In this document: positions 17,382 to 25,253 of the stretch, piece by piece
How the letters are laid out: each line of letters opens with the position of its first letter
Position numbering within the stretch: position 1 is the first letter of the stretch
Assembly: GCA_903884185.1 (NCBI GenBank)
Contig: CAISDV010000090.1
Coordinates: 1-64,000, forward strand
DNA from: an uncultured Chitinophagaceae bacterium
GTDB taxonomy: Bacteria > Bacteroidota > Bacteroidia > Chitinophagales > Chitinophagaceae
Direction: 5' to 3'
Length of the DNA: 64,000 nucleotides
Translations under genes and position numbers: made by a program
The notes under the pieces: generated by a model
The model's input: the letters and a program-made list of their open reading frames with translations, nothing else
Databases searched by the model: none
Told to the model about the DNA's origin: nothing

Positions 17382-18233
17382 ATGGCTTTTCAAATTCAAA
17401 CTTTTAAAACCCGTTCACTTACAGCAGTTGTGTTTGTTGTAGTGATGCTTGCGGGATTATTGTTTAATAAATGGGCTTTTTTTGTCCTTTTTTCTATTAT
17501 TAATTTCGGGTGTTGGGCAGAGTATTTAAAACTGGTTGGCTTGATTGATAAGAATTATCAACAAATCACATTTCTTCACAAAGATCTTGTTTTATTGCTT
17601 GGATGGAGTTTTATGTGTTGGATGACAGAAGAGCGGGAACTTTATTCTTTAGGCATGGCAACGGTTATCAATCCCGTGTTTTTATTAGTTCTTTTCGGCG
17701 AGGTCTTTTTTGGGAAGAAAAAAAATACCAAACCAGTCGCCCATTCCTTATTTGGGTTGATATACATATCGCTTAGTTGGGGGCTGATGATCAGTCTGCG
17801 ATTCATGCATATTTCCTTGCCAGGCAGAGAATATGTTGCCTGGGCACTTCCAGTAATTTTGATCGCATCTATCTGGATCAATGATACCATGGCATATATT
17901 GTTGGCTCCTTGATCGGTAAAACACCTTTCTCCAAAATATCCCCTAAAAAAACCTGGGAAGGTGTTCTGGGTGGCGCTGTCCTGGCAGTGGTTGTTGTTA
18001 CATTAGTTTGTAAATATGGTTTTGGGTATGAAGCCATTCCTATAATAATCATCTCTTCTATCGCTGCAATTGCAGGTACCGCAGGAGATCTTTTTGAAAG
18101 TAAACTCAAACGCCTTGCTGGCATAAAAGACAGTGGCAACATCATGCCAGGGCACGGCGGATTTTTAGACAGGTTCGATTCACTACTGGTAGCCACACCT
18201 TTTGTATGGCTGTACGTAAAAATGATTTTGTAG
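17382..18233 (+). CDS. cdsA: Phosphatidate cytidylyltransferase
   Basis: 283 residues with multiple membrane helices. It makes CDP-diacylglycerol from phosphatidic acid and CTP, the branch point of phospholipid synthesis. The family signature is visible near the C-terminus: SKLKRLAGIKDSGNIMPGHG followed by GFLDRFDSL, with the Asp pair that binds metal. Length is typical. It lies next to psd in one operon and so supplies the precursor for phosphatidylserine, which the next enzyme decarboxylates. Confidence 0.93.
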   Translation: MAFQIQTFKTRSLTAVVFVVVMLAGLLFNKWAFFVLFSIINFGCWAEYLKLVGLIDKNYQQITFLHKDLVLLLGWSFMCWMTEERELYSLGMATVINPVFLLVLFGEVFFGKKKNTKPVAHSLFGLIYISLSWGLMISLRFMHISLPGREYVAWALPVILIASIWINDTMAYIVGSLIGKTPFSKISPKKTWEGVLGGAVLAVVVVTLVCKYGFGYEAIPIIIISSIAAIAGTAGDLFESKLKRLAGIKDSGNIMPGHGGFLDRFDSLLVATPFVWLYVKMIL

Positions 18234-18271
18234 AATAGTTCTGGTTTATCTTTGCCGCTCAATTACTCCTA

Positions 18272-18931
18272 ATGACAATTCACAGAGAAGGATATAAGAC
18301 CATTGGTATTGCAGCACTAATTTTTGGCGTGGTAAACCTTATTTCATTTTATTTTTTAAGCGGGCCTTTGCCATGGGTAGCTACGATCATTTTTATACTC
18401 ACATTATTTGTATGGCTGTTCCTGGTGTCTTTTTTTAGAATACCCGGTAGGCCGCTATTGATCAATGATAATTTAATTGTTTGCCCGGCAGATGGTAAAG
18501 TGGTAGTGATCGAGGAAACAACTGAAGTAGAATACTTTAAAGACAAACGCATACAGGTAAGTATTTTTATGAGCCCGGCCAATGTGCATGTGAACCGTAA
18601 TCCTGTCAGCGGCGAAGTGATCTACAACCAATACCACAAAGGAAAATACCTGGTAGCATGGAACCCTAAAAGTTCCACTGAAAATGAAAGATGGAGTGTG
18701 GTAGTAAAAAATAATCACGGAGAAATTTTATACAAACAGATCGCGGGTGCATTGGCAAAACGTATCTGTAATTATACTGCTGTTGGCAAATCCGTGAAAC
18801 AGGGGGATGAATATGGTTTCATCAAATTTGGCAGCAGGGTAGATGTATTATTGCCCGTTGGCGCCAAGCTGCTTGTAGAACTCAATCAGGTGGTGAAAGG
18901 CGGGGTAACGCCATTGGCAAGCTGGGCATGA
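18272..18931 (+). CDS. psd: Phosphatidylserine decarboxylase, short (archaeal-type) form
   Basis: 219 residues with two N-terminal membrane helices (about 10-50). It converts phosphatidylserine to phosphatidylethanolamine. The GS dipeptide in IKFGSRVDVLLP, about 30 residues from the end, is the self-cleavage site that makes the pyruvoyl cofactor. A histidine-bearing segment (NVHVNRNPVSGEV) is also conserved. The length matches the shorter, archaeal-like family common in Bacteroidota and not the longer E. coli form. It starts 38 bases after cdsA. Confidence 0.92.
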   Translation: MTIHREGYKTIGIAALIFGVVNLISFYFLSGPLPWVATIIFILTLFVWLFLVSFFRIPGRPLLINDNLIVCPADGKVVVIEETTEVEYFKDKRIQVSIFMSPANVHVNRNPVSGEVIYNQYHKGKYLVAWNPKSSTENERWSVVVKNNHGEILYKQIAGALAKRICNYTAVGKSVKQGDEYGFIKFGSRVDVLLPVGAKLLVELNQVVKGGVTPLASWA

Positions 18932-19031
18932 CCGCTCATCCAAAAAACACGCTTTAACACACGGAGGCCGTAAAATCAGCCCATAATCACTTAATTTTAT
19001 CTTCTATTCATAAACAATAAACCCGGATAAC

Positions 19032-19250
19032 ATGAAAAAAGTATTAATGCTGGCTACGGCCGCTTTATTGATCACAGGTAGCTCATTTGCCCAGGATAAG
19101 AAACAGGAAAAGGCAACTGCCAAGAAAGAATGTAGCAAAGACTGCAAGGATAAAGATTGCTGCAAGAAAGATACTAAGTCAACTAAAACAGCTACTTCAA
19201 CCAAGACTTCCACTACTACCAAGACAAGCGCTACCGTTAAGAAGGCATAA
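19032..19250 (+). CDS. Small secreted Lys/Thr/Cys-rich protein
   Basis: 72 residues with a signal peptide (MKKVLMLATAALLITGSSFAQ). The mature peptide has a cysteine cluster, CSKDCKDKDCCKK, then a low-complexity tail of repeated K/S/T (TKTATSTKTSTTTKTS). Four cysteines spaced with acidic and lysine residues could bind a metal, or form disulphides in the periplasm. It is followed by a strong terminator. It looks like a stand-alone secreted gene. I cannot assign a function. Confidence 0.65.
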   Translation: MKKVLMLATAALLITGSSFAQDKKQEKATAKKECSKDCKDKDCCKKDTKSTKTATSTKTSTTTKTSATVKKA

Positions 19251-19257
19251 CGGAGTT

Positions 19258-19308
19258 CAGGTAAATGTATCATCCTCTTCCGGTTTACCTGGGAGAGGAT
19301 TTTTTTTA
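19258..19308 (+). terminator. Terminator with two overlapping alternative stems
   Basis: Stem 1: CAGGTAAA (19258-19265) with TTTACCTG (19284-19291). Stem 2: ATCCTCT (19272-19278) with AGAGGAT (19294-19300), directly followed by eight or so Ts. The stems interleave, so they cannot both form. Stem 2 is the terminator. It also lies at the 3' end of the convergent HAD gene. Confidence 0.7.
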
Positions 19309-20001
19309 AAAGATACTCTCCAGTTCTTTTAGATGATTGATCACATAAGTAGCGTGGATATGTGGTTTGATATTGAGATGATTCACAAAAATAGTGTCCA
19401 TCCCCGCATTAATTCCGCCCTGTATATCGGCATCCAAATTATCGCCGATCATAATACTTTCATTTATCAACGCTCCTGATTTTGTAATGGCGTAGTCAAA
19501 AATTTCTTTATTGGGTTTGAGGCTATTGCTCGCTTCTGATGTAATGACCTCAATAAAAAAATCTTTCAGGTTGCTATGGCGTAGTTTATTATGCTGCACA
19601 CTTTCAAAACCATTGGTGACAAGATGCAAGGAGTAGCCCTTACCTTTCAAATAAGTAAGTATCTCAATGGTATAGGGGAACAAGTTTTTTTTGGAGGGAA
19701 GTAACTCTAAAAATTCCACTGCCAGCTTTTTTGATAAAGTTTCATCTGCCAGTTTAAATTCAAGGAGGGCGAGCCACATTCTTTTCCACCGCAACTCCTC
19801 TTGTTTGATGAAACCCTTTGTGTACCTGTCCCACAGGCGTTCATTATGATAACTGTATTTCTCAAAGAAGACTTCAAAATCGGGTATGCCCTTTTCGTGC
19901 AGGGCATTTGATAGGTAGAGATCGTGTAAGGTTTCCTTTGCATTGGACTCAAAATCCCAGATGGTATGGTCAAGGTCAAAAAATAAATGGCGGTATTTCA
20001 T
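19306..20001 (-). CDS. HAD-family hydrolase, YjjG-like
   Basis: 231 residues from the ATG at 20001. A longer frame reaches 20076, but the extra residues come from a repeat and precede the natural MKYRHLFFDLDHT start. The HAD motifs are FDLDHT (nucleophile and acid Asp), LVTNG (motif II Thr/Asn region), K in SLKPNKEIF, and MIGDNLDADIQG (metal-binding Asp). YjjG-like members dephosphorylate pyrimidine nucleotides, including noncanonical ones, in the cytoplasm. The gene is convergent with the secreted Cys-rich protein gene and shares its terminator region. Confidence 0.88.
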   Translation of the reverse strand: MKYRHLFFDLDHTIWDFESNAKETLHDLYLSNALHEKGIPDFEVFFEKYSYHNERLWDRYTKGFIKQEELRWKRMWLALLEFKLADETLSKKLAVEFLELLPSKKNLFPYTIEILTYLKGKGYSLHLVTNGFESVQHNKLRHSNLKDFFIEVITSEASNSLKPNKEIFDYAITKSGALINESIMIGDNLDADIQGGINAGMDTIFVNHLNIKPHIHATYVINHLKELESIF

Positions 20002-20028
20002 GGGTGCAAAGTAATGATTTATAATTTT

Positions 20029-20121
20029 CACCGCAGAGACAGAGAGACGGGGAGGGTCGCAGAGGTAAGAAGCCATTCCCAGACTTTCTCTCCGTTCCTC
20101 TCCGTCTCTGCGCCTCCCCGG
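20029..20121. repeat. Dispersed repeat, ACCGCAGAGACG family, inverted pair
   Basis: CACCGCAGAGACAGAGAG begins at 20029, and a reversed relative (CTCTCCGTCTCTGCG) ends near 20112, with GAGG-rich sequence between. It fills the gap between the HAD and SDR genes. Related copies lie at 22552-22584, 23036-23074 and 28519-28556. Confidence 0.75.
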
Positions 20122-20164
20122 TAAATTTTAATGCGGTATTATAGAAATCTGCTTACTTCGTGTT

Positions 20165-20863
20165 ATGAATATCATAATTACTGGCGCTTCAAGAGGAATA
20201 GGCAAAGCAATTGCAGAAAAATTTGCTTCTGAAGGAAATACTTTACTCCTCTGTGCAAGAAATGAAAAGCAATTGCAGGAAACGGCGACTGCCATCAAAT
20301 CTTCCTTCCCAAAGACTACGATTCATACAAAAGCTGTGGATATGCGAGTAAAAGATCAGGTATTGGAATTTGGTAAATGGTGTGCTGGATTTGGAGTGAC
20401 GGATATATTGGTGAATAACGCCGGCCAATTCGTGCCAGGCTCTGTTTATAATGAAGAAGATGGAATACTTGAACAAATGATCGAAACAAATTTATATAGC
20501 GCATATCATTTGTCTAGGGCTGTATTGCCAGGAATGATAAAAAAGAAAAGCGGCCATATTTTTAATATCTGCTCTATTGCCTCCTTGCATGCTTATGAAA
20601 ACGGGGGCAGTTACAGTATCAGCAAATTTGCCATGCTGGGATTCAGTAAAAATCTTCGCGAAGAATTAAAGCCTCATGGTGTAAAAGTCACCGCTGTATT
20701 GCCCGGCGCGGTTTATACAGATGCATGGAGTAGTAGTGGAGTAAAGGCTGCGCGGATCATGGAATCGGCAGATGTTGCGGCTATGGTATATGCGGCTTCG
20801 CAATTATCGGCACAAGCTTGTGTAGAAGAGATTGTGATGCGCCCACAGTTAGGCGATCTTTAA
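20165..20863 (+). CDS. Short-chain dehydrogenase/reductase
   Basis: 232 residues, an NAD(P)-dependent oxidoreductase with the classical SDR layout. The cofactor loop is GASRGIGKA at 7-15, the NNAG motif is near 85, the catalytic Ser is in ICSIAS, and YSISK holds the Tyr/Lys pair. Length is normal. The substrate cannot be read from sequence. The 3' end overlaps the convergent fatty acid hydroxylase-like gene by four bases. Confidence 0.9.
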   Translation: MNIIITGASRGIGKAIAEKFASEGNTLLLCARNEKQLQETATAIKSSFPKTTIHTKAVDMRVKDQVLEFGKWCAGFGVTDILVNNAGQFVPGSVYNEEDGILEQMIETNLYSAYHLSRAVLPGMIKKKSGHIFNICSIASLHAYENGGSYSISKFAMLGFSKNLREELKPHGVKVTAVLPGAVYTDAWSSSGVKAARIMESADVAAMVYAASQLSAQACVEEIVMRPQLGDL

Positions 20864-21627
20864 GCAACTTTTGAAACCCTGCTTTTTACTTCGTCAAATT
20901 TTTCATCGTAATCCTCGCGAATGGTTTTCATCCAGCGGTCCCACCAAAGAAAGTACAAACCATAATTCCCTTTAAAATGCTGGTGATGCTGGTTGTGGTT
21001 GATGGAAGTATTGACCCATTTGCCCAGCCAATGACGGTTAAAATTTTTCGGGTATAATTCCCATCCCAAATGCCCATACACATTATAGAGGATCATAAAC
21101 AGGAAAAAGAAAAATAGATGCAGTTTATAAATGGGCATGATCATCAACAGTACTAAAAAAATACCCGATTCAATTACAGCTTCGAGTGGATGGAAAGAAT
21201 AAGCTGCCCAGGGAGAAGGGTTAATTGATTTATGATGTACCAGGTGGAATGCCTTAAAAATTGTTGGGTGATGCATCATGCGATGCGTCCAATAAAAATA
21301 AGTATCGTGCACAAGCATCATAAGAGGGAATGCCAGCCAGAAATAAAGTATGCTGTGCTGGTGAATATCGGTGTAAAACTGCGTGTACTGTTTGAATGGA
21401 GTAAATAATATGAGCGCAGACACCAGTGCAAAGATCAGCATGGTAATAATCGAATAGGAGATCTCGCGTCGATAATCTTTCGATACCGGAAAACGGGGTT
21501 GGATCTTTTTATAAGATATTTTTTTTCGAAATAACTGGTACCAGATCAGCCATACAAGGCCTGCGGCAACAAAGTACCTCGTAGCAATGATAAAAAAAAC
21601 ATTTCCGTAATTAGTGACGTGTGGCAT
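20860..21627 (-). CDS. Sterol desaturase / fatty acid hydroxylase family protein
   Basis: 255 residues from the ATG at 21627; a TTG at 21636 is less likely. A di-iron membrane enzyme with several helices and the three histidine boxes of the family: HDTYFYWTHRMMHH, HLVHHKS with the following FHPLE, and NHNQHHQHF. Bacterial members hydroxylate fatty acids, sphingolipids or carotenoids; in Bacteroidota, lipid A or aminolipid acyl hydroxylation is possible. The product is not determined by sequence alone. It is convergent with the SDR gene. Confidence 0.88.
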   Translation of the reverse strand: MPHVTNYGNVFFIIATRYFVAAGLVWLIWYQLFRKKISYKKIQPRFPVSKDYRREISYSIITMLIFALVSALILFTPFKQYTQFYTDIHQHSILYFWLAFPLMMLVHDTYFYWTHRMMHHPTIFKAFHLVHHKSINPSPWAAYSFHPLEAVIESGIFLVLLMIMPIYKLHLFFFFLFMILYNVYGHLGWELYPKNFNRHWLGKWVNTSINHNQHHQHFKGNYGLYFLWWDRWMKTIREDYDEKFDEVKSRVSKVA

Positions 21628-21657
21628 CGCCCGCAAAGATAATTCAATTGCCTGGGC

Positions 21658-22545
21658 TTACAAATTTTCACCTGTCAGTAATACTTGCCAGGCCTCGTAT
21701 ATTTTGCCGGCGTTTAATAATTCCTTTGCATAAACATGGAGTTCATTTTCCATTTCAGCAGGACTGACAGAATAATATTGGATGATGTTTTTCAACCGTT
21801 CGTCGTCGTATGCAGGGTCTATCACCGGAAATTCATGCACATTGCTTAACTGGCCCAGGTTATTACCGGTGAGTATTTTACTATCGCGTACACCCTTTGG
21901 CAACACATCTACGCCAATGCCTAATTGGGTATTAGGCTTATCCACTTCAAATAAATTATTCTCATTCACAACGCAGTACCAGTTGCCGCCCATCCTTGCT
22001 ACATGGTGCAATTTGCGTTGATCGATCTTGCCATCCGCTCCGAGAATACTTTCATCAACATGCATCAATAACACTTCGGCAATCACTAATTGGCCGGCAC
22101 CACCATTCTCGCCCAGGCTTTTTACTTCCAGCACCTTGCACTCCATTTTTACTTTGGCTTCTTTTACAAGCGGCGGTTTGATAAGCGTAGATGCTTCTTT
22201 GGTAAATCCCGCTTTAATAAATTCATCTGTATCTTTTGAAAATTCGCAACTGCTGAGGCTAACCTGTTGCACCATATCATAATCACAGATATTGATCACT
22301 ACTTCCGGAACTTCTAAAATATTCTGAAGTGTATGTTTGGTACTATTGTCCCTGGCCCTGCGTGCCGGAGAAAAAATAACAACAGGTGGATTGGAAGAAA
22401 ATAAATTAAAGAAACTGAATGGGCTCAGGTTCACATTGCCTGCTTTATCAATGGTGGATGCAAATGCAATAGGCCGGGGTGCAATTGCATGCTGGAGCCA
22501 GTTTTGCTTTTCTGCGGGAGAGATATTTTGGATGTCTATCGTCAT
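21658..22545 (-). CDS. Flavin reductase family protein (FMN-binding split barrel)
   Basis: 295 residues. The N-terminal 200 residues match the flavin reductase-like split barrel: RPIAFASTIDKAGNVNLSPF, then SFFNLFSSNPP, and the H-bearing KLHHVARMGGNWY segment. Members bind FMN and reduce flavin with NAD(P)H or act as oxidoreductases. The C-terminal 90 residues form an additional helical part typical of the longer Bacteroidota proteins. Its exact electron acceptor is unknown. It starts just inside the region before a palindromic repeat. Confidence 0.85.
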   Translation of the reverse strand: MTIDIQNISPAEKQNWLQHAIAPRPIAFASTIDKAGNVNLSPFSFFNLFSSNPPVVIFSPARRARDNSTKHTLQNILEVPEVVINICDYDMVQQVSLSSCEFSKDTDEFIKAGFTKEASTLIKPPLVKEAKVKMECKVLEVKSLGENGGAGQLVIAEVLLMHVDESILGADGKIDQRKLHHVARMGGNWYCVVNENNLFEVDKPNTQLGIGVDVLPKGVRDSKILTGNNLGQLSNVHEFPVIDPAYDDERLKNIIQYYSVSPAEMENELHVYAKELLNAGKIYEAWQVLLTGENL

Positions 22546-22551
22546 TGTTTT

Positions 22552-22584
22552 TTCACCGCAGAGACGAGGAGACGGAGAGGAGCG
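22552..22584. repeat. Dispersed repeat, ACCGCAGAGACG family, left flank of GxxExxY gene
   Basis: TTCACCGCAGAGACGAGG continuing into GACGGAGAGG. It is inverted relative to the copy at 23036-23074, and the two bracket the GxxExxY gene at 22590-22976. Confidence 0.75.
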
Positions 22585-22589
22585 CTGAG

Positions 22590-22976
22590 TTAGTAATTCA
22601 GTACTCTTCTGCGAAACCCATCTTTTAGTAGCGGAACATTAAAGTTAATAATATAGCCAAGTTTCTTATTTGCTAATTTTAAATAGGTCAATAACTGAGC
22701 CTCATGTACAGGAAGAACTATTTCAATTGCTTTTAGTTCTAAAATAATTTCTCCCTCAACCAATATATCTATTTCAAAATATTTAGCAGTGTCAAATCCC
22801 TTATAAAAAAGAGGCACTGCAGCTTTTTGGACATATCGAATACCTCTTATGTCGAATTCCTTTAGCAGTGCAAACTGGTAAACAGATTCAAGCAAGCCTG
22901 GCCCCAATTCTCTGTGAACAGTAATTGCGCTATCTAATATTACCTTTCCTAATTCGCTATACCTTTCTCTTGTCAT
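22590..22976 (-). CDS. GxxExxY family protein (PDDEXK_3)
   Basis: 128 residues. The motif GPGLLESVYQ gives the family name (G, E, Y positions), and later residues include EIDILVEGEIILELKAIE, with the E/K pattern of PD-(D/E)XK nucleases. The family is presumed to be a nuclease of unknown role. The gene lies within the inverted repeat pair at 22552 and 23036, suggesting that this roughly 520-bp unit was inserted as a block. Neighbours on both sides are ordinary metabolic genes. Confidence 0.88.
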   Translation of the reverse strand: MTRERYSELGKVILDSAITVHRELGPGLLESVYQFALLKEFDIRGIRYVQKAAVPLFYKGFDTAKYFEIDILVEGEIILELKAIEIVLPVHEAQLLTYLKLANKKLGYIINFNVPLLKDGFRRRVLNY

Positions 22977-23035
22977 AACTCCCTCCTATTTCTCTTCCCT
23001 CCGGTGCTAAAATTTCTTCCTATCTAATTATCTTG

Positions 23036-23074
23036 TTCCCTCCCCGTTTCCCCCTGCCTCCCCGTCTCTGCGGT
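23036..23074. repeat. Dispersed repeat, ACCGCAGAGACG family, right flank of GxxExxY gene
   Basis: CCTCCCCGTCTCTGCGGT near 23057-23074, preceded by CCCCGTTTCCCC. It is the reverse complement of the copy at 22552-22584. Confidence 0.75.
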
Positions 23075-23080
23075 AATTCT

Positions 23081-24085
23081 TTATTTCTTCCTTGCTAAAA
23101 TCGAAAAATTACTTTCATCTTTTACAATATGATTACTCAATATTCCAAGTCCCTCAATTTCCAATTCAATATTATCGCCATCCTGCAACCATTGTTCAGT
23201 ATAAGCAGAATCATTGAGTTTGCCGGTTCCATTTAATTCCAAAAAGCACCCTGTGCCCACTGTGCCGCTTCCGATTACATCACCTGGAAAAAGATTTACT
23301 CCATAAGCACAACGTTCAATGATCTCAGCAAAAGTCCAGTCCATATCTCCCAAATTCCCTTCACTCACCTGCACTCCGTTCACACGGCACTTCATTCTCA
23401 GGTTCCAACTTTTACCAGTGTGCCCTTCTTTACAGGGTATTTCAAAAGCTTCCAATTCATCTAATGTAACAAGGCATGGACCGATCACAGTTGAAAGGTC
23501 TTTTCCTTTTGCCGGGCCGAGATTGAGTAGCATCTCTTCCATTTGTAAACGCCTGGCGCTGATATCGTTCATGATCATTAAACCCCCAATATAATCATCC
23601 GCTTCTTCGGCTTTGATATTTCTTCCATTTTTGCAGATCACGATCGCGGCTTCGAGCTCAAAATCCAGTTTTTCAAAATGATCGGGCATGCAGGTTACTT
23701 TTCCCGGGCCTTGAACGCTATGGTGATTGGTAAAATAAAAAATCGGGTATTGGTCAAACTCAGGGATCATGGGCACACCGCGGTTCCTTCTTGCTGCGGC
23801 TACATGCTGGCGAAAAGCATAGCCATCGCGGCAGGAGGCAGGGAAAGGCACCGGGGCAAGTAAGTCAAGATCTGCAACAGGCACGCCATTACTTTTTTGC
23901 AACCTTCCATCTTTAATAGCTGCATCAACTTTTTGAGCAATCGGGTACATATCATCCCAATAGGTCAGGAATACATTCATGCTATTGGGCAGCTCAGGAT
24001 TTACCAGGTCGCAATCGTACAACATCCCGTCAACCAAAAAAGCCAACTGGTCATGGCCATCAATCAAATAAGAAGCAAGTTTCAT
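23081..24085 (-). CDS. Fumarylacetoacetate hydrolase family protein
   Basis: 334 residues. FAH-family enzymes hydrolyse or decarboxylate beta-diketo or acylpyruvate compounds using a bound divalent metal. Metal-ligand segments are FELEAAIVI and NDISARR, with GSGTVGTG and PFPASCRDGYAFRQHV also conserved. Length is closer to true fumarylacetoacetase (tyrosine catabolism) than to short acylpyruvases. No other tyrosine-degradation gene lies next to it. It should be cytoplasmic and is transcribed alone on the minus strand between a repeat and the 110-residue hypothetical. Confidence 0.88.
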   Translation of the reverse strand: MKLASYLIDGHDQLAFLVDGMLYDCDLVNPELPNSMNVFLTYWDDMYPIAQKVDAAIKDGRLQKSNGVPVADLDLLAPVPFPASCRDGYAFRQHVAAARRNRGVPMIPEFDQYPIFYFTNHHSVQGPGKVTCMPDHFEKLDFELEAAIVICKNGRNIKAEEADDYIGGLMIMNDISARRLQMEEMLLNLGPAKGKDLSTVIGPCLVTLDELEAFEIPCKEGHTGKSWNLRMKCRVNGVQVSEGNLGDMDWTFAEIIERCAYGVNLFPGDVIGSGTVGTGCFLELNGTGKLNDSAYTEQWLQDGDNIELEIEGLGILSNHIVKDESNFSILARKK

Positions 24086-24146
24086 CAGGTATTTTTTTCA
24101 ATGATAATCTAAACTGATTTCCGTGCCGAAATTATAAGTAAAATGC

Positions 24147-24479
24147 TTACCATTTTTCATTTTCGGGAATATCATCCTGTTGTTTGAATTGTTTTTTTAA
24201 TTCCGCTTTTTGTAGCTGGCGCTGGATGATCATTTCTGCGATCAGGCTACCCGCATCTGTATCTGCCTGCTCATTCAGCACCTGCTTTAGTTTGCTTTCA
24301 TTAATATCGATACGGTAAAGTAATTGTACCAGGGAATGAAAATCCTGTTCAATCAGGTAATTTATTTTTGCAGCCAGTTGATTCCGCAATTCCGCAGCGG
24401 CGGAATCAATTGATCCCCGGGCTGTTAAATCAGACGGTAAGCTTTTAATGATTGACAATATTTCATCTTCACTTTGCAT
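24147..24479 (-). CDS. Conserved hypothetical protein, 110 residues
   Basis: 110 residues, soluble and mostly helical by composition (Leu, Gln, Glu, Lys rich). It has a long helix-forming middle (LRNQLAAKINYLIEQDFHSL) and a basic C-terminal segment (RQLQKAELKKQFKQ). The start overlaps the stop of the TIGR02757 gene by one base (TGATG), so its translation is coupled to that gene. No domain is recognised. Probably a Bacteroidota-specific protein co-functioning with the TIGR02757 family. Confidence 0.72.
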   Translation of the reverse strand: MQSEDEILSIIKSLPSDLTARGSIDSAAAELRNQLAAKINYLIEQDFHSLVQLLYRIDINESKLKQVLNEQADTDAGSLIAEMIIQRQLQKAELKKQFKQQDDIPENEKW

Positions 24480-25252
24480 CAGGTATATTTTTCCATCACA
24501 CCCAGTCCAAATAAGGCAAAATCATATTTCACGGGGTCTGTGGCATCTAAAGTTCGTAAGTATTCTGTCAATTCCAATGCTGCGGCCCAATCCATCTGTT
24601 TTCTTTCCAGTAAATGAAACCGTTTGGCAACGCGGGCAACATGCAGGTCAATAGGGCAGATGAGTTGTGAGGGTTTAATATCCTTCCATATCCCAAAATC
24701 AACCCCATTCTTATCCTTTCTCACCATCCATCGTAAAAACATATTTAAACGTTTACAAGTGGATCCTTTATAGGGTGTGGCGATGTGTTTTTTTGTTCTT
24801 GGCAGGTGTTCGAGAGAAAAGAAGTAATGATGAAAGCCCATAAGCGCTTTTTCAATATCCTTGTCACTTTTCTCCATCCATTTTGAAAATGCTGTCTCAA
24901 GACTGGAATAAGTTGTGTAATGCTGATGGAGAAACTCAATAAAATAAAAAAGGTCTGTTGTATTGAATGTACGATGTTTAAAGGAAGTCATTTTTTTCAG
25001 GCTCGTCGCATCATGGTGCAGGATAAACTCATGCGGTGAGCCATCCATCAAGCCCATCAACTCCTTTGATTTATTAATGATGGTAGCGCGGTTGCCCCAT
25101 GCAAAAATTGAACTGAAAAAACCTGCGATCTCTATATCCTGTTTTTTAGTGAACAGATGCGGTATGCAGACAGGGTCATCTTTGATAAAAGAAGGCCGGT
25201 TGTATTCAGCCACTTTTTTATCAAGGAATTCTTTCAGGCTTTCTTTTTTCAT
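24479..25252 (-). CDS. TIGR02757 (DUF2400) family protein
   Basis: 257 residues from the ATG at 25252; the frame continues 9 bases upstream only to a TTG. The family signature includes YNRPSFIKDDPVCIPHLFTK and IEIAGFFSSIFAWGNRATII near the N-terminus. The family is uncharacterised but helix-rich. The start lies one base after the stop of the cystathionine gamma-synthase gene, and it is translationally coupled to the 110-residue gene downstream, so the three form one operon. I do not assign a function. Confidence 0.86.
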   Translation of the reverse strand: MKKESLKEFLDKKVAEYNRPSFIKDDPVCIPHLFTKKQDIEIAGFFSSIFAWGNRATIINKSKELMGLMDGSPHEFILHHDATSLKKMTSFKHRTFNTTDLFYFIEFLHQHYTTYSSLETAFSKWMEKSDKDIEKALMGFHHYFFSLEHLPRTKKHIATPYKGSTCKRLNMFLRWMVRKDKNGVDFGIWKDIKPSQLICPIDLHVARVAKRFHLLERKQMDWAAALELTEYLRTLDATDPVKYDFALFGLGVMEKYT

Positions 25253-25253
25253 G

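Noticed and set aside
17642-18262. 206-residue minus-strand frame opposite cdsA
   Set aside because: cdsA on the plus strand has the full family signature, and the opposite frame is Thr/Pro/Ser-rich without a motif.
20002-20076. N-terminal extension of the HAD hydrolase
   Set aside because: It derives from the ACCGCAGAGACG repeat and precedes the natural MKYRHLFFDLDHT start.
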